Source: Eledone cirrhosa (Eukaryota > Mollusca > Cephalopoda > Octopoda > Eledonidae). Taken from it: DNA of 64,000 nucleotides. Location: the NCBI GenBank assembly GCA_964016885.1, contig OZ024740.1:4978865-5042864 (forward strand), read 5' to 3'. The notes below the pieces were generated by a model. The model saw nothing but the letters and a program-made list of their open reading frames with translations. It did not search any database and was not told the origin of the DNA. The position numbers were made by a program, and so were the translations under genes. This document shows positions 46,301-57,686 of the stretch, piece by piece (within the stretch, counting starts at the first letter, position 1; every line of letters starts with the position of its first letter).

Positions 46301-48926
46301 CTAGCATGGTGTCAGACCCTCTACCTATACTACCAATCCACCACCTAACATGGTGTCAGACCCTCTACCAATACTGCCAATCCACCACCTAGCATGGTGT
46401 CAGACCCTCTACCAATACTGCCAATACACCACCCTAGCATGGTGTCAGACCCTCTACCTATACTACCAATCCACCACCCTAGCATGGTGTCAGACCCTCT
46501 ACCAATACTGCCAATCCACCACCCTACCATGGTGTCAGACGCTCTACCAATACTGCCAATCCACCACCCTACCATGGTGTCAGACCCTCTACCAATACTG
46601 CCAATCCAACACCTAACATGGTGTCAGACCCTCTACCAATACTACCAATCCACCACCTAACATGGTGTCAGACCCTCTACCAATACTGCCAATACACCAC
46701 CCTAGCATGGTGTCAGACCCTCTACCTATACTACCAATCCACCACCTAACATGGTGTCAGACCCTCTACCAATACTGCCAATCCACCACCTACCATGGCG
46801 TCCAACCCTCTACCTATACTACCAATCCACCACCTAACATGGTGTCAGACCCTCTACCAATACTGCCAATCCACCACTCTAACATGGTGTCCAACCCTCT
46901 ACCAATATTGCCTATCCACCACTTAACGTGGTGTCAGACCCTCTACCAATACTGACAATCCACCACCTAACATGGTGTCAGACCCTCTACCAATACTGCC
47001 ATTCCACTACCCTAACATGGTGTCAGACCCTCTTACAATACTGCCAATCCACCAGCTAACATGGTGTCAGACCCTCTACCAATACTGCCTTCCAGCACAC
47101 TAACATGGTGTCAGACCCTCTACCAATACTGCCAATCCAGCACACTAACATGGTGTCCAACCCTCTACCAATACTGCCAATCCAGCACACTAACATGGTG
47201 TCCAACCCTCTACCAATAATGCCAATCCACCAGCTAACATGGTGTCAGACCCTCTACCAATACTGCCAATCCAGCACCCTACCATGGTGTCAGACCCTCT
47301 ACCAATACTGCCAATCCAGCACACTAACATGTTGTCCAACCCTCTACCAATACTACCAATCCACCACCCTAACATGGTGTCAGACCCTCTACCAATACTA
47401 CCAATCCACCACCCTAACATGGCATCAGACCCTCTACCAATACTGCCAATCCACCACCTAACATGGCGTCAGACCCCTCTACCAATACTGCCAATCCAGC
47501 ACACTAACATGGCATCAAACCCTCTACCAATACTGCCAATCCACCACCATAACATGGTGTCAGACACTCTACCAATACTGCCAATCCACCACCTAACATG
47601 GCGTCAGACCCTCTACCAATACTGCCAATCCACCACCTAACATGGCGTCAGACCCTCTACCAATACTGCCAATCCAGCACACTAACATGGCATCAAACCC
47701 TCTACCAATACTGCCAATCCACCACCTAACATGGCGTCAGACCCTCTACCAATACTGCCAATCCACCACCTAACATGGCGTCAGACCCTCTACCAATACT
47801 GCCAATCCAGCACACTAACATGGCATCAAACCCTCTACCAATACTGCCAATCCACCACCATAACATGGTGTCAGACACTCTACCAATACTGCCAATCCAC
47901 CACCTAACATGGCGTCAGACCCTCTACCAATACTGCCAATCCACCACCCTAACATGGCATCCAACCCTCTATCGATACTGCCAATCCACCAGCTAACATG
48001 GCGTCCAACCCTCTACCGATACTGCCAATCCATCACCTACCATGGTGTCCAACCCTCTATCTATACTATCAATCCACCACCTAACATGGTGTCAGACCCT
48101 CTACCAATACTGCCAATCCACCACCTACCATGGCGTCCAACCCTCTACCTATACTACCAATCCACCACCTAACATGGTGTCAGACCCTCTACCAATACTG
48201 CCAATCCACCACCCTAACATGGCGTCCAACCCTCTACCGATACTGCCAATCCACCACTCTAACATGGTGTCCAACCCTCTACCAATACTGCCAATTCACC
48301 ACCCTAACATGGCGTCCAACCCTCTACCAATACTGCCAATCCACCACCCTAACATGGTGTCAGACCCTCTACCAATACTGCCAATCCACCACCCTAACAT
48401 GGCGTCCAACCCTCTACCGATACTGCCAATCCACCACTCTAACATGGTGTCCAACCCTCTACCAATACTGCCAATTCACCACCCTAACATGGCGTCCAAC
48501 CCTCTACCAATACTGCCAATCCACCACCCTAACATGGTGTCAGACCCTCTACCAATACTGCCAATCCACCACTCTAACATGGTGTCCAACCCTCTACCAA
48601 TACTGCCAATCCACCACCCTAACATGGCGTCCAACCCTCTACCAATACTGCCAATCCACCACCCTAGCATGGTGTCAGACCCTCTACCAATACTGCCAAT
48701 CCACCACACTAACATGGCGTTCAACCCTCTGCCGATACTGCCAATCCACCACCCTAACATGGCGTCCAACCCTCTACCGATACTGCCAATCCACCACCCT
48801 AACATGGCGTCCAACCCTCTACCGATACTGCCAATCCACCACCCTAACATGGCGTCCAACCCTCTACCGATACTGCCAATCCAGCACCCTAACATGGCGT
48901 TCAACCCTCTACCGATACTGCCAATC
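43356..48926 (-). mobile_element. tRNA-derived SINE with expanded head
   Basis: Reverse-oriented SINE. Its 3' end and body lie at 43356-43470 (TGTTTCTACTTTAGGCACAA, TTATCGACCCCGTAAGG, GGATTTGAACTCAGATC) and its tRNA-like head begins at about 43480. The head's outer part is then amplified to 48926. The target-site duplication AATGATATAAT is present once before the SINE (43345-43355) and once after the whole array (48927-48937), so the array lies inside the insertion. Confidence 0.9.
43499..48926. repeat. 44/45-bp satellite, ~120 copies, from a SINE head
   Basis: Each unit has CATGG(T/C)GTC(AGA/CAA)CC, CTCTACC(A/G)ATACTGCC and AATCCACCACC(C)TAA, matching the end of the tRNA-like SINE head in reverse. 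Units are 44 bp (ACCTAAC) or 45 bp (ACCCTAAC). Runs of 45-bp units keep a frame open (NPLPILPIHHPNMAS), which explains many overlapping frames without implying a gene. A 532-bp block of 12 units is duplicated near 44330-45400 and a smaller block near 48220-48540. Confidence 0.95.
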
Positions 48927-48937
48927 AATGATATAAT

Positions 48938-49454
48938 GATCTTCTCACATTTTATGACTGGATTTCTAACAAAAATAGGATTTTAGACCTTGAGGTATGC
49001 TAAATGTTTGGACATTTGTCTCCATGGCTACAAAAGAAGAAAACATCCTACAGCTCTGACCTAGGTGTTGAGTCTGTCTCCCCCTCTCCTTTCTTCTTTT
49101 GTCTAATAGCTTTTGCTCTTTTCACCCTTTTCCTCTCACTTATGGCATGTATAGTGCTTTCAAATATTGCTTTCTTTTCTTTATGTTTGACCAACTTATA
49201 GTTATATCAACAATAAATGTATTCCTATTTATTGAAAAATTCCTTGTTCTGAGTAAAGAAGAATTTTAAAAATTGAAGTTTTATATTTAAAAAAAATGGT
49301 ACAACAATCAGAATCATTTATTTATTACCTTATCTGGGGCTAAGCTGAGATTAAACAACAGCAACAATAAACTCTACCAATTTTCAGTATATATACACAG
49401 CTGGGAGGGCTGAGTCATTCAGAGGTAGATACTTCACCTTTCATTATTTTATAG
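48938..49454. other. Non-genic stretch
   Basis: No gene or repeat recognised. CT-rich at 49075-49140. Confidence 0.5.
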
Positions 49455-49640
49455 GGGTGGTGGATTGGCAGTATCGGTAGAGGGGCGGACACCATGCTTT
49501 GACGTATAGAGTTACGGCCCTTTATAGTCTCAGTTCAAATCCCACCAACGTTAACTTTGTCTTTCATCCTTACAGGGTCGATAAAATAAAGTACCTGTAA
49601 TACACTGGGATAATTGCTGGCCTTGTGCCAATAGTGAATA
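49455..49640 (+). mobile_element. tRNA-derived SINE, full length
   Basis: GGTGGTGGATTGGCAGTATC (box A region), GGTAGAGGGGCGGACACC, box B GTTCAAATCC at 49533-49542, then AACGTTAACTTTGTC, GGGTCGATAAAATAAAGTAC, and end TTGCTGGCCTTGTGCC. The head resembles a tRNA but the body is unrelated to any tRNA gene. Best reference copy in this window. Confidence 0.9.
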
Positions 49641-49924
49641 GAATTATTGTAGAGTAAATAAATTAAACATACTGAAACTCACTAGGAAAGCATGAGGGTA
49701 GTTGCTCCAGACTGGCCATTAACTTTTCAAACTGACATTATTTTTACAATTTAGTTTGAGAAGCAAGGACAGTATCTCTGATCTAAGAGTGGTGCAATGA
49801 AGGGAGGAAATTATGCTCAAATGAAAGACCTGGTTGAAATGTTTGTCACAGAATGAGCTCTGCTGATGGCACTCGGAGACCTGATGGCACTCAGGGACCT
49901 GATGGCTGATAAAAAACAAGTAAT

Positions 49925-52470
49925 TAATGCAGTTTACCATTCGTGGACATGTTTATAAAATCAGAAAACAGCACAGCTCCCATGACATTCAGAATCATTT
50001 TTACATGCTCAGAGTTGCTGAAGCATGGAACAAACTACCTACATCAGTTATTAGCTGTCGAGACACTGCATCCTTTAAAACCTCCATGGAACAAACTACC
50101 TACATCAGTTATTAGCTGTCGAGACACTGCAACCTTTAAAACCTCCATGGAACAAACTATCTGCATCAGTTATTAGCTGTCGAGACACTGCATCCTTTAA
50201 AACCTCCATGGAACAAACTACCTGCATCAGTTATTAGCTGTCGAGACACTGCAACCTTTAAAACCTCCATGGAACAAACTATCTGCATCAGTTATTAGCT
50301 GTCGAGACACTGCATCCTTTAAAACCTCCATGGAACAAACTACCTACATCAGTTGTTAGCTGTCGAGACACTGCATCCTTTAAAACCTCCATGGAACAAA
50401 CTACCTACATCAGTTATTAGCTGTCGAGATACTGCATCCTTTAAAACCTCCATGGAACAAACTACCTACATCAGTTATTAGCTGTCGAGACACTGCAACC
50501 TTTAAAACCTCCATGGAACAAACTACCTACATCAGTTATTAGCTGTCGAGACACTGCAACCTTTAAAACCTCCATGGAACAAACTATCTGCATCAGTTAT
50601 TAGCTGTCGAGACACTGCATCCTTTAAAACCTCCATGGAACAAACTACCTACATCAGTTGTTAGCTGTTGAGACACTGCATCCTTTAAAACCTCCATGGA
50701 ACAAACTACCTACATCAGTTATTAGTTGTCGAGACACTGCAACCTTTAAAACCTCCATGGAACAAACTACCTGCATCAGTTATTAGCTGTCGAGACACTG
50801 CAACCTTTAAAACCTCCATGGAACAAACTACCTGCATCAGTTGTTAGCTGTCGAGACACTGCAACCTTTAAAACCTCCATGGAACAAACTACCTGCATCA
50901 GTTGTTAGCTGTCGAGACACTGCAACCTTTAAAACCTCCATGGAACAAACTACCTGCATCAGTTATTAGCTGTCGAGACACTGCATCCTTAAAAACCTCC
51001 ATGGAACAAACTACTTACATCAGTTATTAGCTGTCGAGACACTGCATCCTTTAAAACCTCCATGGAACAAACTACTTACATCAGTTATTAGCTGTCGAGA
51101 CACTGCAACCTTTAAAACCTCCATGGAACAAACTACTTACATCAGTTATTAGCTGTCGAGACACTGCAACCTTTAAAACCTCCATGGAACAAACTACTTA
51201 CATCAGTTGTTAGCTGTCAAGACACTGCAACCTTTAAAACCTCCATGGAACAAACTACCTGCATCAGTTATTAGCTGTCGAGACACTGCATCCTTTAAAA
51301 CCTCCATGGAACAAACTACCTACATCAGTTATTAGCTGTCGAGACACTGCAACCTTTAAAACCTCCATGGAACAAACTATCTGCATCAGTTATTAGCTGT
51401 CGAGACACTGCATCCTTTAAAACCTCCATGGAACAAACTACCTGCATCAGTTATTAGCTGTCGAGACACTGCAACCTTTAAAACCTCCATGGAACAAACT
51501 ATCTGCATCAGTTATTAGCTGTCGAGACACTGCATCCTTTAAAACCTCCATGGAACAAACTACCTACATCAGTTGTTAGCTGTTGAGACACTGCATCCTT
51601 TAAAACCTCCATGGAACAAACTACCTACATCAGTTATTAGTTGTCGAGACACTGCAACCTTTAAAACCTCCATGGAACAAACTACTTACATCAGTTGTTA
51701 GCTGTCGAGACACTGCAACCTTTAAAACCTCCATGGAACAAACTACCTGCATCAGTTATTAGCTGTCGAGACACTGCATCCTTAAAAACCTCCATGGAAC
51801 AAACTACTTACATCAGTTATTAGCTGTCGAGACACTGCATCCTTTAAAACCTCCATGGAACAAACTACTTACATCAGTTATTAGCTGTCGAGACACTGCA
51901 ACCTTTAAAACCTCCATGGAACAAACTACTTACATCAGTTATTAGCTGTCGAGACACTGCAACTTTTAAAACCTCCATGGAACAAACTACTTACATCAGT
52001 TGTTAGCTGTCAAGACACTGCAACCTTTAAAACCTCCATGGAACAAACTACCTGCATCAGTTATTAGCTGTCGAGACACTGCATCCTTAAAAACCTCCAT
52101 GGAACAAACTCCCTGCATCAGTTGTTAGCTGTCGAGACACTGCATCCTTTAAAACCTCCATGGAACAAACTACCTGCATGAGTTGCTAGCTGTCGAGACA
52201 CTGCATCCTTTAAAACCTCCATGGAACAAACTACCTGCATCAGTTGTTAGCTGTCGAGACACTGCATCCTTTAAAACCTCCATACTTCCCGAGATTCGCC
52301 AACACTACACCTAATATTTCCCCTCCATACACATACACACATGCATATCATGACTCATACACTATTCACTTCTCTGACACTTGTACATTATTCTACGTAC
52401 TATACATGCACCTTTGATGAGTTGTAGTGCACCTGAGTACTGTACTCAATCATTTTCATTATTATTATTA
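49925..52470 (+). pseudogene. L2/CR1-like LINE 3' end with internal amplification
   Basis: Starts with QFTIRGHVYKIRKQHSS, then LRVAEAWNKLPTSVISCRD and ASFKTSM, the same C-terminus as the minus-strand copy at 39499-39726. The segment coding AWNKLPTSVISCRDTASFKT is then repeated about 37 times before the original C-terminal DNA resumes at 52289 (ACTTCCCGAGATTCGCC, AACACTACACCTAAT) and the usual 3' UTR runs into an ATT-rich tail. Frames are lost because the unit is 61 bp. Confidence 0.85.
50028..52288. repeat. 61-bp satellite, ~37 copies, from a LINE C-terminus
   Basis: Unit of 61 bp: CATGGAACAAACTACCTACA, TCAGTTATTAGCTGTCGAGA, CACTGCATCCTTTAAAACCT, C. Variants (TACCTGC, TACTTAC, TATCTGC; GCAACC; GCTGTTGAG; TGTCAAG) recur at 915 bp (15 units; GCTGTTG at 50664 and 51579) and 793 bp (13 units; TGTCAAG at 51215 and 52008), so blocks were duplicated after single units. 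Confidence 0.95.
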
Positions 52471-52493
52471 TTATTATTATTACTTTATTATCA

Positions 52494-52680
52494 AGGTGGT
52501 GGATTGACGGTATCGGTAGAGCGTCAGACGCCATGCTTTCCAGCATAGTTACGTCCCTTTACGATCTGAGTTCAAATCCCGCCGAGGTTAACTTTGCCTT
52601 TCATCCTTACAGGGTCTATAAAATAAAGTACCAGTAATGCATTGGGTATTTGCTGGCCTTGTGCCTAACGTAGAAACAAT
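52494..52680 (+). mobile_element. tRNA-derived SINE, full length
   Basis: GGTGGTGGATTGACGGTATC, GGTAGAGCGTCAGACGCC, box B GTTCAAATCC, GAGGTTAACTTTGCC and GCTGGCCTTGTGCCTAAC. Inserted in the ATT-rich tail of the LINE, with TTATTACTTTATTAT on both sides as a probable target duplication. Confidence 0.85.
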
Positions 52681-52710
52681 TATTACTTTATTATTATTTT
52701 CATTATTATT

Positions 52711-52875
52711 ACTTACGGCCATGCTTTGAAGCATAGAGTTACCTCCCTTCATGATCTGAGTTCAAATCCAGCCGAGGTTAACTTTGCCTTTCCTCCTTAC
52801 GGGGTCGATAAAATAAAGTACCAGTAATACACTGGAATAATTGCTGGCCTTGTGCCAAAAAGTAGAAACAATTAT
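52711..52875 (+). mobile_element. tRNA-derived SINE, 5'-truncated
   Basis: Begins inside the head at GGCCATGCTTTGAAGCATAG and continues through box B GTTCAAATCC, GAGGTTAACTTTGCC, GGGTCGATAAAATAAAGTAC and a TTGTGCCAAAAAGTAG end. Lies tail-to-head after the preceding SINE. Confidence 0.85.
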
Positions 52876-53588
52876 AAAAAAACTAGGACAAACACCACAA
52901 CACATCTCAACTGATGCTCTACTAATTCTGCCTATCCACTACTTTGGACTGATACTATTGACTCTGAACGACAAGTAAAGTTGACCATGGTAAGATTTGA
53001 ACTGAGAACGTAAAAAGAACAAATGCTACAGGATATTTTATCTTCCACTCTAACAACTTTGTATTAATCTGTAATATAATAAAGTACCAGTAATGCACTG
53101 GCATAATTGCTGGTCTTGTGCCAAAAGTAGAAACAATTAATCTGTAATATAATATCTATGTTTATCAAGGGAAGTGTTTAGCAATAAAACATGAGAGGAT
53201 TAAAATATGAGAATTGTAAAGAAGGATATAGAGTGGACATGTTTTTCTAAGTGTATCAGCTGGAACTGAGGAGGGAAAGTTGTCATAAAACTACGGTAAA
53301 TAATTACTTGTTTCTCTTATAACAATAATTATTGATCAGAATTTAAAGTCTATCCCCCCCCCCCCCCACACACACACACACACCCACACACACTATATTG
53401 ATTGTTGTTAGTTCAATAAGCGTAACATATGTTTGTTAATGCCAGATAGATTATAAAGATAGTGTTATTGAAATATTGGGATCACTACGTAAGTTGACCC
53501 CTTAGATATTGAAGCAGGCCTTTACTAAAACACTTCACCTAATTCTTTGAACTGCTCTTTTCCAGAACTACATTTCCCCAGATGAATC
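52876..53588. other. Non-genic stretch with a SINE 3' scrap
   Basis: No gene. Includes the short SINE insertion at 53081 (separate entry) and a poly-C/(CA)n run at 53356-53391. Confidence 0.5.
53081..53135 (+). mobile_element. SINE, severely 5'-truncated, with TSD
   Basis: Only the last 55 bp of the SINE (AAAGTACCAGTAATGCACTG ... TTGTGCCAAAAGTAGAAACA) flanked by a perfect 18-bp duplication ATTAATCTGTAATATAAT at 53063-53080 and 53136-53153. This proves that the 3' end alone is enough for insertion. Confidence 0.95.
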
Positions 53589-53692
53589 AACAAGGGAGCC
53601 TTCATGTGGTCCCTAGAAATAGCAGCAAAATCTTACTCAATATATAATTAAACATTAGTTATTTAATATCTAGTTAATCTGTTTATGTAGTG
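53589..53692. repeat. Dispersed repeat, copy 1 of 3
   Basis: CAACAAGGGAGCCTTCATGT, GGTCCCTAGAAATAGCAGC, then TATATAATTAAACATTAG and TTAATCTGTTTATGTAG. Matches 55916 and 56226. Family not recognised. Confidence 0.75.
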
Positions 53693-53837
53693 GAACCATG
53701 GTCCATGAATGTCTCTCATCACAAACAACTCTCAACTGATAAACAGCATCTCAAGTAATAAGCACAGAGCTAGCAACAACGGTTGACAAGCTGGGAGTAT
53801 CAGCAGACAAGTGTCACTGTCTGTGTAGTTAGTTACT

Positions 53838-55796
53838 ATGGTGATATCTACCTTTGGTGATATCTATCTATAGTGATATCTATCCATAGTGATATCTATC
53901 TTTGGTGATATCTATCTATGGTGATTTTTATATTTGGTGATATCTATCGATGGTGATATCTATCTATAGTGATATCTATCTATGGTGATATCTATCTATG
54001 GTGATATCTATCTTTGATGATATCAATCTATGGTGATATGAATCTATGGTGACATGAATCTATGGTGATATCAATCTATGGTGATATCAATCTTTGGTGA
54101 TATCAATCTATGGTGATACCAATCTATGGTGATATCAATCTTTGGTGATACCAATCTATGGTGATATCAATCTTTGGTGATATCAATCTATGGTGGTATC
54201 AATCTTTGGTGACATCAATCTTTGGTGACATCAATCTTTGGTAATATCAATCTATGGTGATATCAATCTTTGGTGATTCAATCTATGGTGATATCTTTCT
54301 ATGGTGATATCAATCTTTGGTGATATCTTTCTATGGTCACATCTATCTTTGGCGATATCAATCTATGGCGATATCAATCTTTGGTGATATCAATCTATGG
54401 TGATATCAATCTTTGGTGATATCAATCTATGGTGATATCAATCTATGGTGATATCAATCTTTGGTGATATCAATCTATGGTGATATATTTATATGGTGAT
54501 ATCAATGTTTGGTGATATCAGTCTATGGTGATATCAATCTTTGGTGATATCAATCTTTGGTGATATCAATCTATGGTGATATCTTTCTAGTGTGATATCT
54601 ATCTTTGATGATATGAATCTATGGTGATATCAATCTATGGTGATATCAATCTATGGTGATATCAATCTATGGTGATACCAATCTACGGTGATATCAATCT
54701 TTGGTGATATCAATCTATGGTGGTATCAACCTTGGGGATATCAATCTTTGGTGACATCAATCTTTGGTAATATCAATCTATGGTGATATCTTTCTATGGT
54801 GATATCAATCTTTGGTGATTCAATCTATGATGATATCTTTCTATGGTGATATCAATCTTTGGTGATATCAATCTATGGTGATATCTATCTATTGTGATAT
54901 CTATTTTGATATGTTTCTATGGTGACATCAATCTATGGTGATTTCAGTCTTTGGTGATATCAATCTTTGGTGATATCAATCTATGGTGATAGGAATCTAT
55001 GGTGACATCTTTCTATGGTGATATCAATCTTTGGTGATATCTATCTATAGTGATATCTTTCTATGGTGATATCAATCTTTGGTGATATCTTTCTATGGTC
55101 ACATCTATCTTTGGCGATATCAATCTATGGTGATATCAATCTTTGGTGATATCTATCTATGGTAATTTCTATATTTGGTGATAGCTATCTATAGTGATAT
55201 CTATCTATGGTGATATCAATCTATGGTGATATCAATCTTTGGTTATATCAATCTTTGGTGATATCAATCTTTGGTGATATCAATCTATGGTGATATCTTT
55301 CTATGGTGATATCTATCTTTGATGATATCAATCTATGGTGATATGAATCTATGGTGATATCAATCTATGGTGATATCAATCTATGGTGATATCAATCTAT
55401 GGTGATATCAATCTATGGTGATACCAATCCATGCTGATATCAATCTTTGGTGATACCAATCTATGGTGATATCAGTCTTTGGTGATATCAATCTATGGTG
55501 ATATCAATCTATGGTGATATCAATCTTTGGTGATATCAATCTATGGTGATATATTTATATGGTGATATATTTCTATGGTGATATCAATCTTTGGTGATAT
55601 CAATCTATGGTGATATATAACTATGGTGATATCTATCTATGGTGATATATATCTATGGTGATATCTTTCTATGGTGATATCTATCTTTGGTGATATCTAT
55701 CTATGGTGATATCTATCTATGGTGATATCTATCTATGGTGATATATTTATATGGTGATATCAATCTATGGTGATATCTATCTATGGTGATATCTTT
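53838..55796. repeat. 16-bp GGTGATATCAATCTAT minisatellite
   Basis: About 120 copies of GGTGATATCAATCTAT with CTTT for CTAT and TCTATC for TCAATC. Contains many GATATC palindromes. No stable open frame. Confidence 0.95.
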
Positions 55797-55915
55797 CACA
55801 CTCAGTCTCTCTCTCATGCTATTTTGTTCATAACATTTCATATGGAAAAACTAGTTTAATTTACAAACGTGATGCATGTCCTTCATGAACTGAGGCTCCT
55901 CTCTCAATATTTTTG

Positions 55916-56025
55916 TTGGATCAATCAACAAAGGAGCCTCTATGTGGATGCTAGAAATAGCAGCAATATATAATTAAACACTATTTTAACTATTCTATCT
56001 TTAATATTCAGTTAATATGTCTGTT
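55916..56025. repeat. Dispersed repeat, copy 2 of 3
   Basis: GATCAATCAACAAAGGAGCC, TCTATGTGGATGCTAGAAAT, AGCAGCAATATATAATTAAA and GTTAATATGTCTG. The SINE at 56034 sits at its end. Confidence 0.75.
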
Positions 56026-56033
56026 TATATAAT

Positions 56034-56203
56034 GATTTCTACTATAAACATTGATCCTAGTGCATTACTGGTACTTTATTTTATCGACACCGTTGGGATG
56101 AAAGACAAAGCTAACCATGGCTGGATTTGAACTCAGAATGTAAAGGGCCGTAACTCTGTGTTGCAAAGCATGTTGTTCGAAACTATACCGATACTGGCAA
56201 TTC
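56034..56203 (-). mobile_element. tRNA-derived SINE
   Basis: Reverse-oriented, diverged: GCATTACTGGTACTTTATTT, GACACCGTTGGGATGAAAG, GGATTTGAACTCAGAATG, GTAAAGGGCCGTAAC, CTATACCGATACTGGCAA. Flanked by TATATAAT at 56026-56033 and 56204-56211. Confidence 0.85.
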
Positions 56204-56225
56204 TATATAATAAATGTTTTTATGT

Positions 56226-56332
56226 GATCAATCAACAAGGGCGCCTCAATGTGGATGCTAGAAATAGCAGCAATATATAAACATATTAGTTACTCCATCT
56301 TTAATATCTGTTAATCTGTTTGTTTATATAAT
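56226..56332. repeat. Dispersed repeat, copy 3 of 3
   Basis: GATCAATCAACAAGGGCGCC, TCAATGTGGATGCTAGAAAT, AGCAGCAATATATAA and TTAATCTGTTTGTTTATATA. Confidence 0.75.
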
Positions 56333-56390
56333 GTTTTTAGGGGATAAAACAATGATTAGATTCTATATATTCCTTTTATATAACAATTGG

Positions 56391-56622
56391 TTGTTGTTGT
56401 TGTTACTGTTGCTGTTACTGTTGCTGTTACTGTTGTTGTTGTTACTGTTGTTGTTACTGTTGTGTTGTTGTTGTTACTGTTGTTGTTGTTACTGTTGTAT
56501 TGTTGTTGTTACTGTTGTTGTTGTTACTGTTGTGTTGTTGTTACTGTTGTTGTGTTGTTTTTACTGTTGTGTTGTTATTGTTACTGTTGTTGTAGTTATT
56601 ACTGTTGTGTTGTTATTGTTGT
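56391..56622. repeat. TTG/TTACTG microsatellite
   Basis: Interrupted (GTT)n with ACTGTT inserts. Leucine- and cysteine-rich frames over it are artefacts. The next 190 bp (56623-56813) show no gene. Confidence 0.9.
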
Positions 56623-56813
56623 GGCAGCCACACCTCTTGTCATGGCCAATATTTAACAAAAAACCAAATAAACTGGTGACCTACTACTTTCCTCCGTTAA
56701 TCAAGGTCACCTCGTTAACATTGCCCCGGGCAACCACTGTTTCATGATTAACAGAAAACAGATTATAAAATTTGATGAGCTTAAAGTTGAAAATCTTGAC
56801 CAATTATATCTCA

Positions 56814-57121
56814 CTAGCAGTGGTACCCGTCGTTGCACGGATAAGGTATTTTGGAACGCGGGCAGCCAACACACCTAATCGGGGAAAAACTGCATGCCTG
56901 GACAATATGTAAAGAAAATAAATCGAATACTCTGATGGCTGGATAATCTTTAAGATTTTACTCGATGAAGTAGGAAAAATGCAGGTTTTCACCTAATGCG
57001 GGCCCTAGGGGATCAAAAAGTTGAATTTTTTATGTGCCTAACACTCCCTGAAACATAAGTAATACACATGTAAAGTTTGAAAAAGGTCGATTGGGTATTT
57101 CTCGAGTTTTAGGAATTCAAA

Positions 57122-57205
<84 letters not shown>

Positions 57206-57598
57206 TCCTCAGGGAAGTGACGTAATGCGACGTTATATGTATGTATCTATCTAAAAAGAGAAAGACTAAGAATTATAGAGAGAGATTGCTAAATCGCTTA
57301 ATGCATTGAAAATTCAAACTCACACACACACACACACACAGACATCCTCAGGGAAGTGACGTAATGCGACGTTATAACTATATATCTATCTAAAAAGAGA
57401 AAGACTAAGAATTATAGAGAGAGATTGCTAAATCGCTTAGGGCATTGAAAATTTGAATTTCATTTTGCTCAGAACACTCCCTGAAACATAAGTATTACAT
57501 GTGTAGAATTTGAAAACAGTCGGTTTGGTGGTTCTCGAGTTTTAGGGATTCAAACTCACACACACACAGACAGGCATCCTCAGTTTTATATATATAGA
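56814..57598 (-). mobile_element. Non-autonomous Helitron
   Basis: On the minus strand the element starts TCTATATATATAAAACTGAG after a host A (57599 reads T on plus). It ends in CCGTGCAACGACGG, which can form a CCGT/ACGG hairpin, then GTACCACTGCTAG with CTAG at 56814-56817 followed by a host T. TC...CTAG ends, a subterminal 3' hairpin and an A/T target with no target duplication are the Helitron signature. The 785 bp contain no Rep or helicase frame. Inside, a block of about 120 bp with ATCCTCAGGGAAGTGACG is duplicated (57199-57318 and 57338-57456), and a (CA)n run lies at 57122-57200. Confidence 0.65.
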
Positions 57599-57686
57599 TT
57601 ACAACAACAATTGCTGCTACTGGCCACCAATTATGTTATTACAACAACAAATCCGCAATCAGTATGTTGATTTTGGTATGGTCCGA

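Noticed and set aside
43490..48986. Proline-rich NPLPILPIHHPNMAS repeat proteins
   Set aside because: Translations of 45-bp satellite units; frames break whenever a 44-bp unit intervenes.
49455..49560. tRNA gene
   Set aside because: Box A and B are present but no cloverleaf with an acceptor stem follows; it is the head of a SINE repeated many times.
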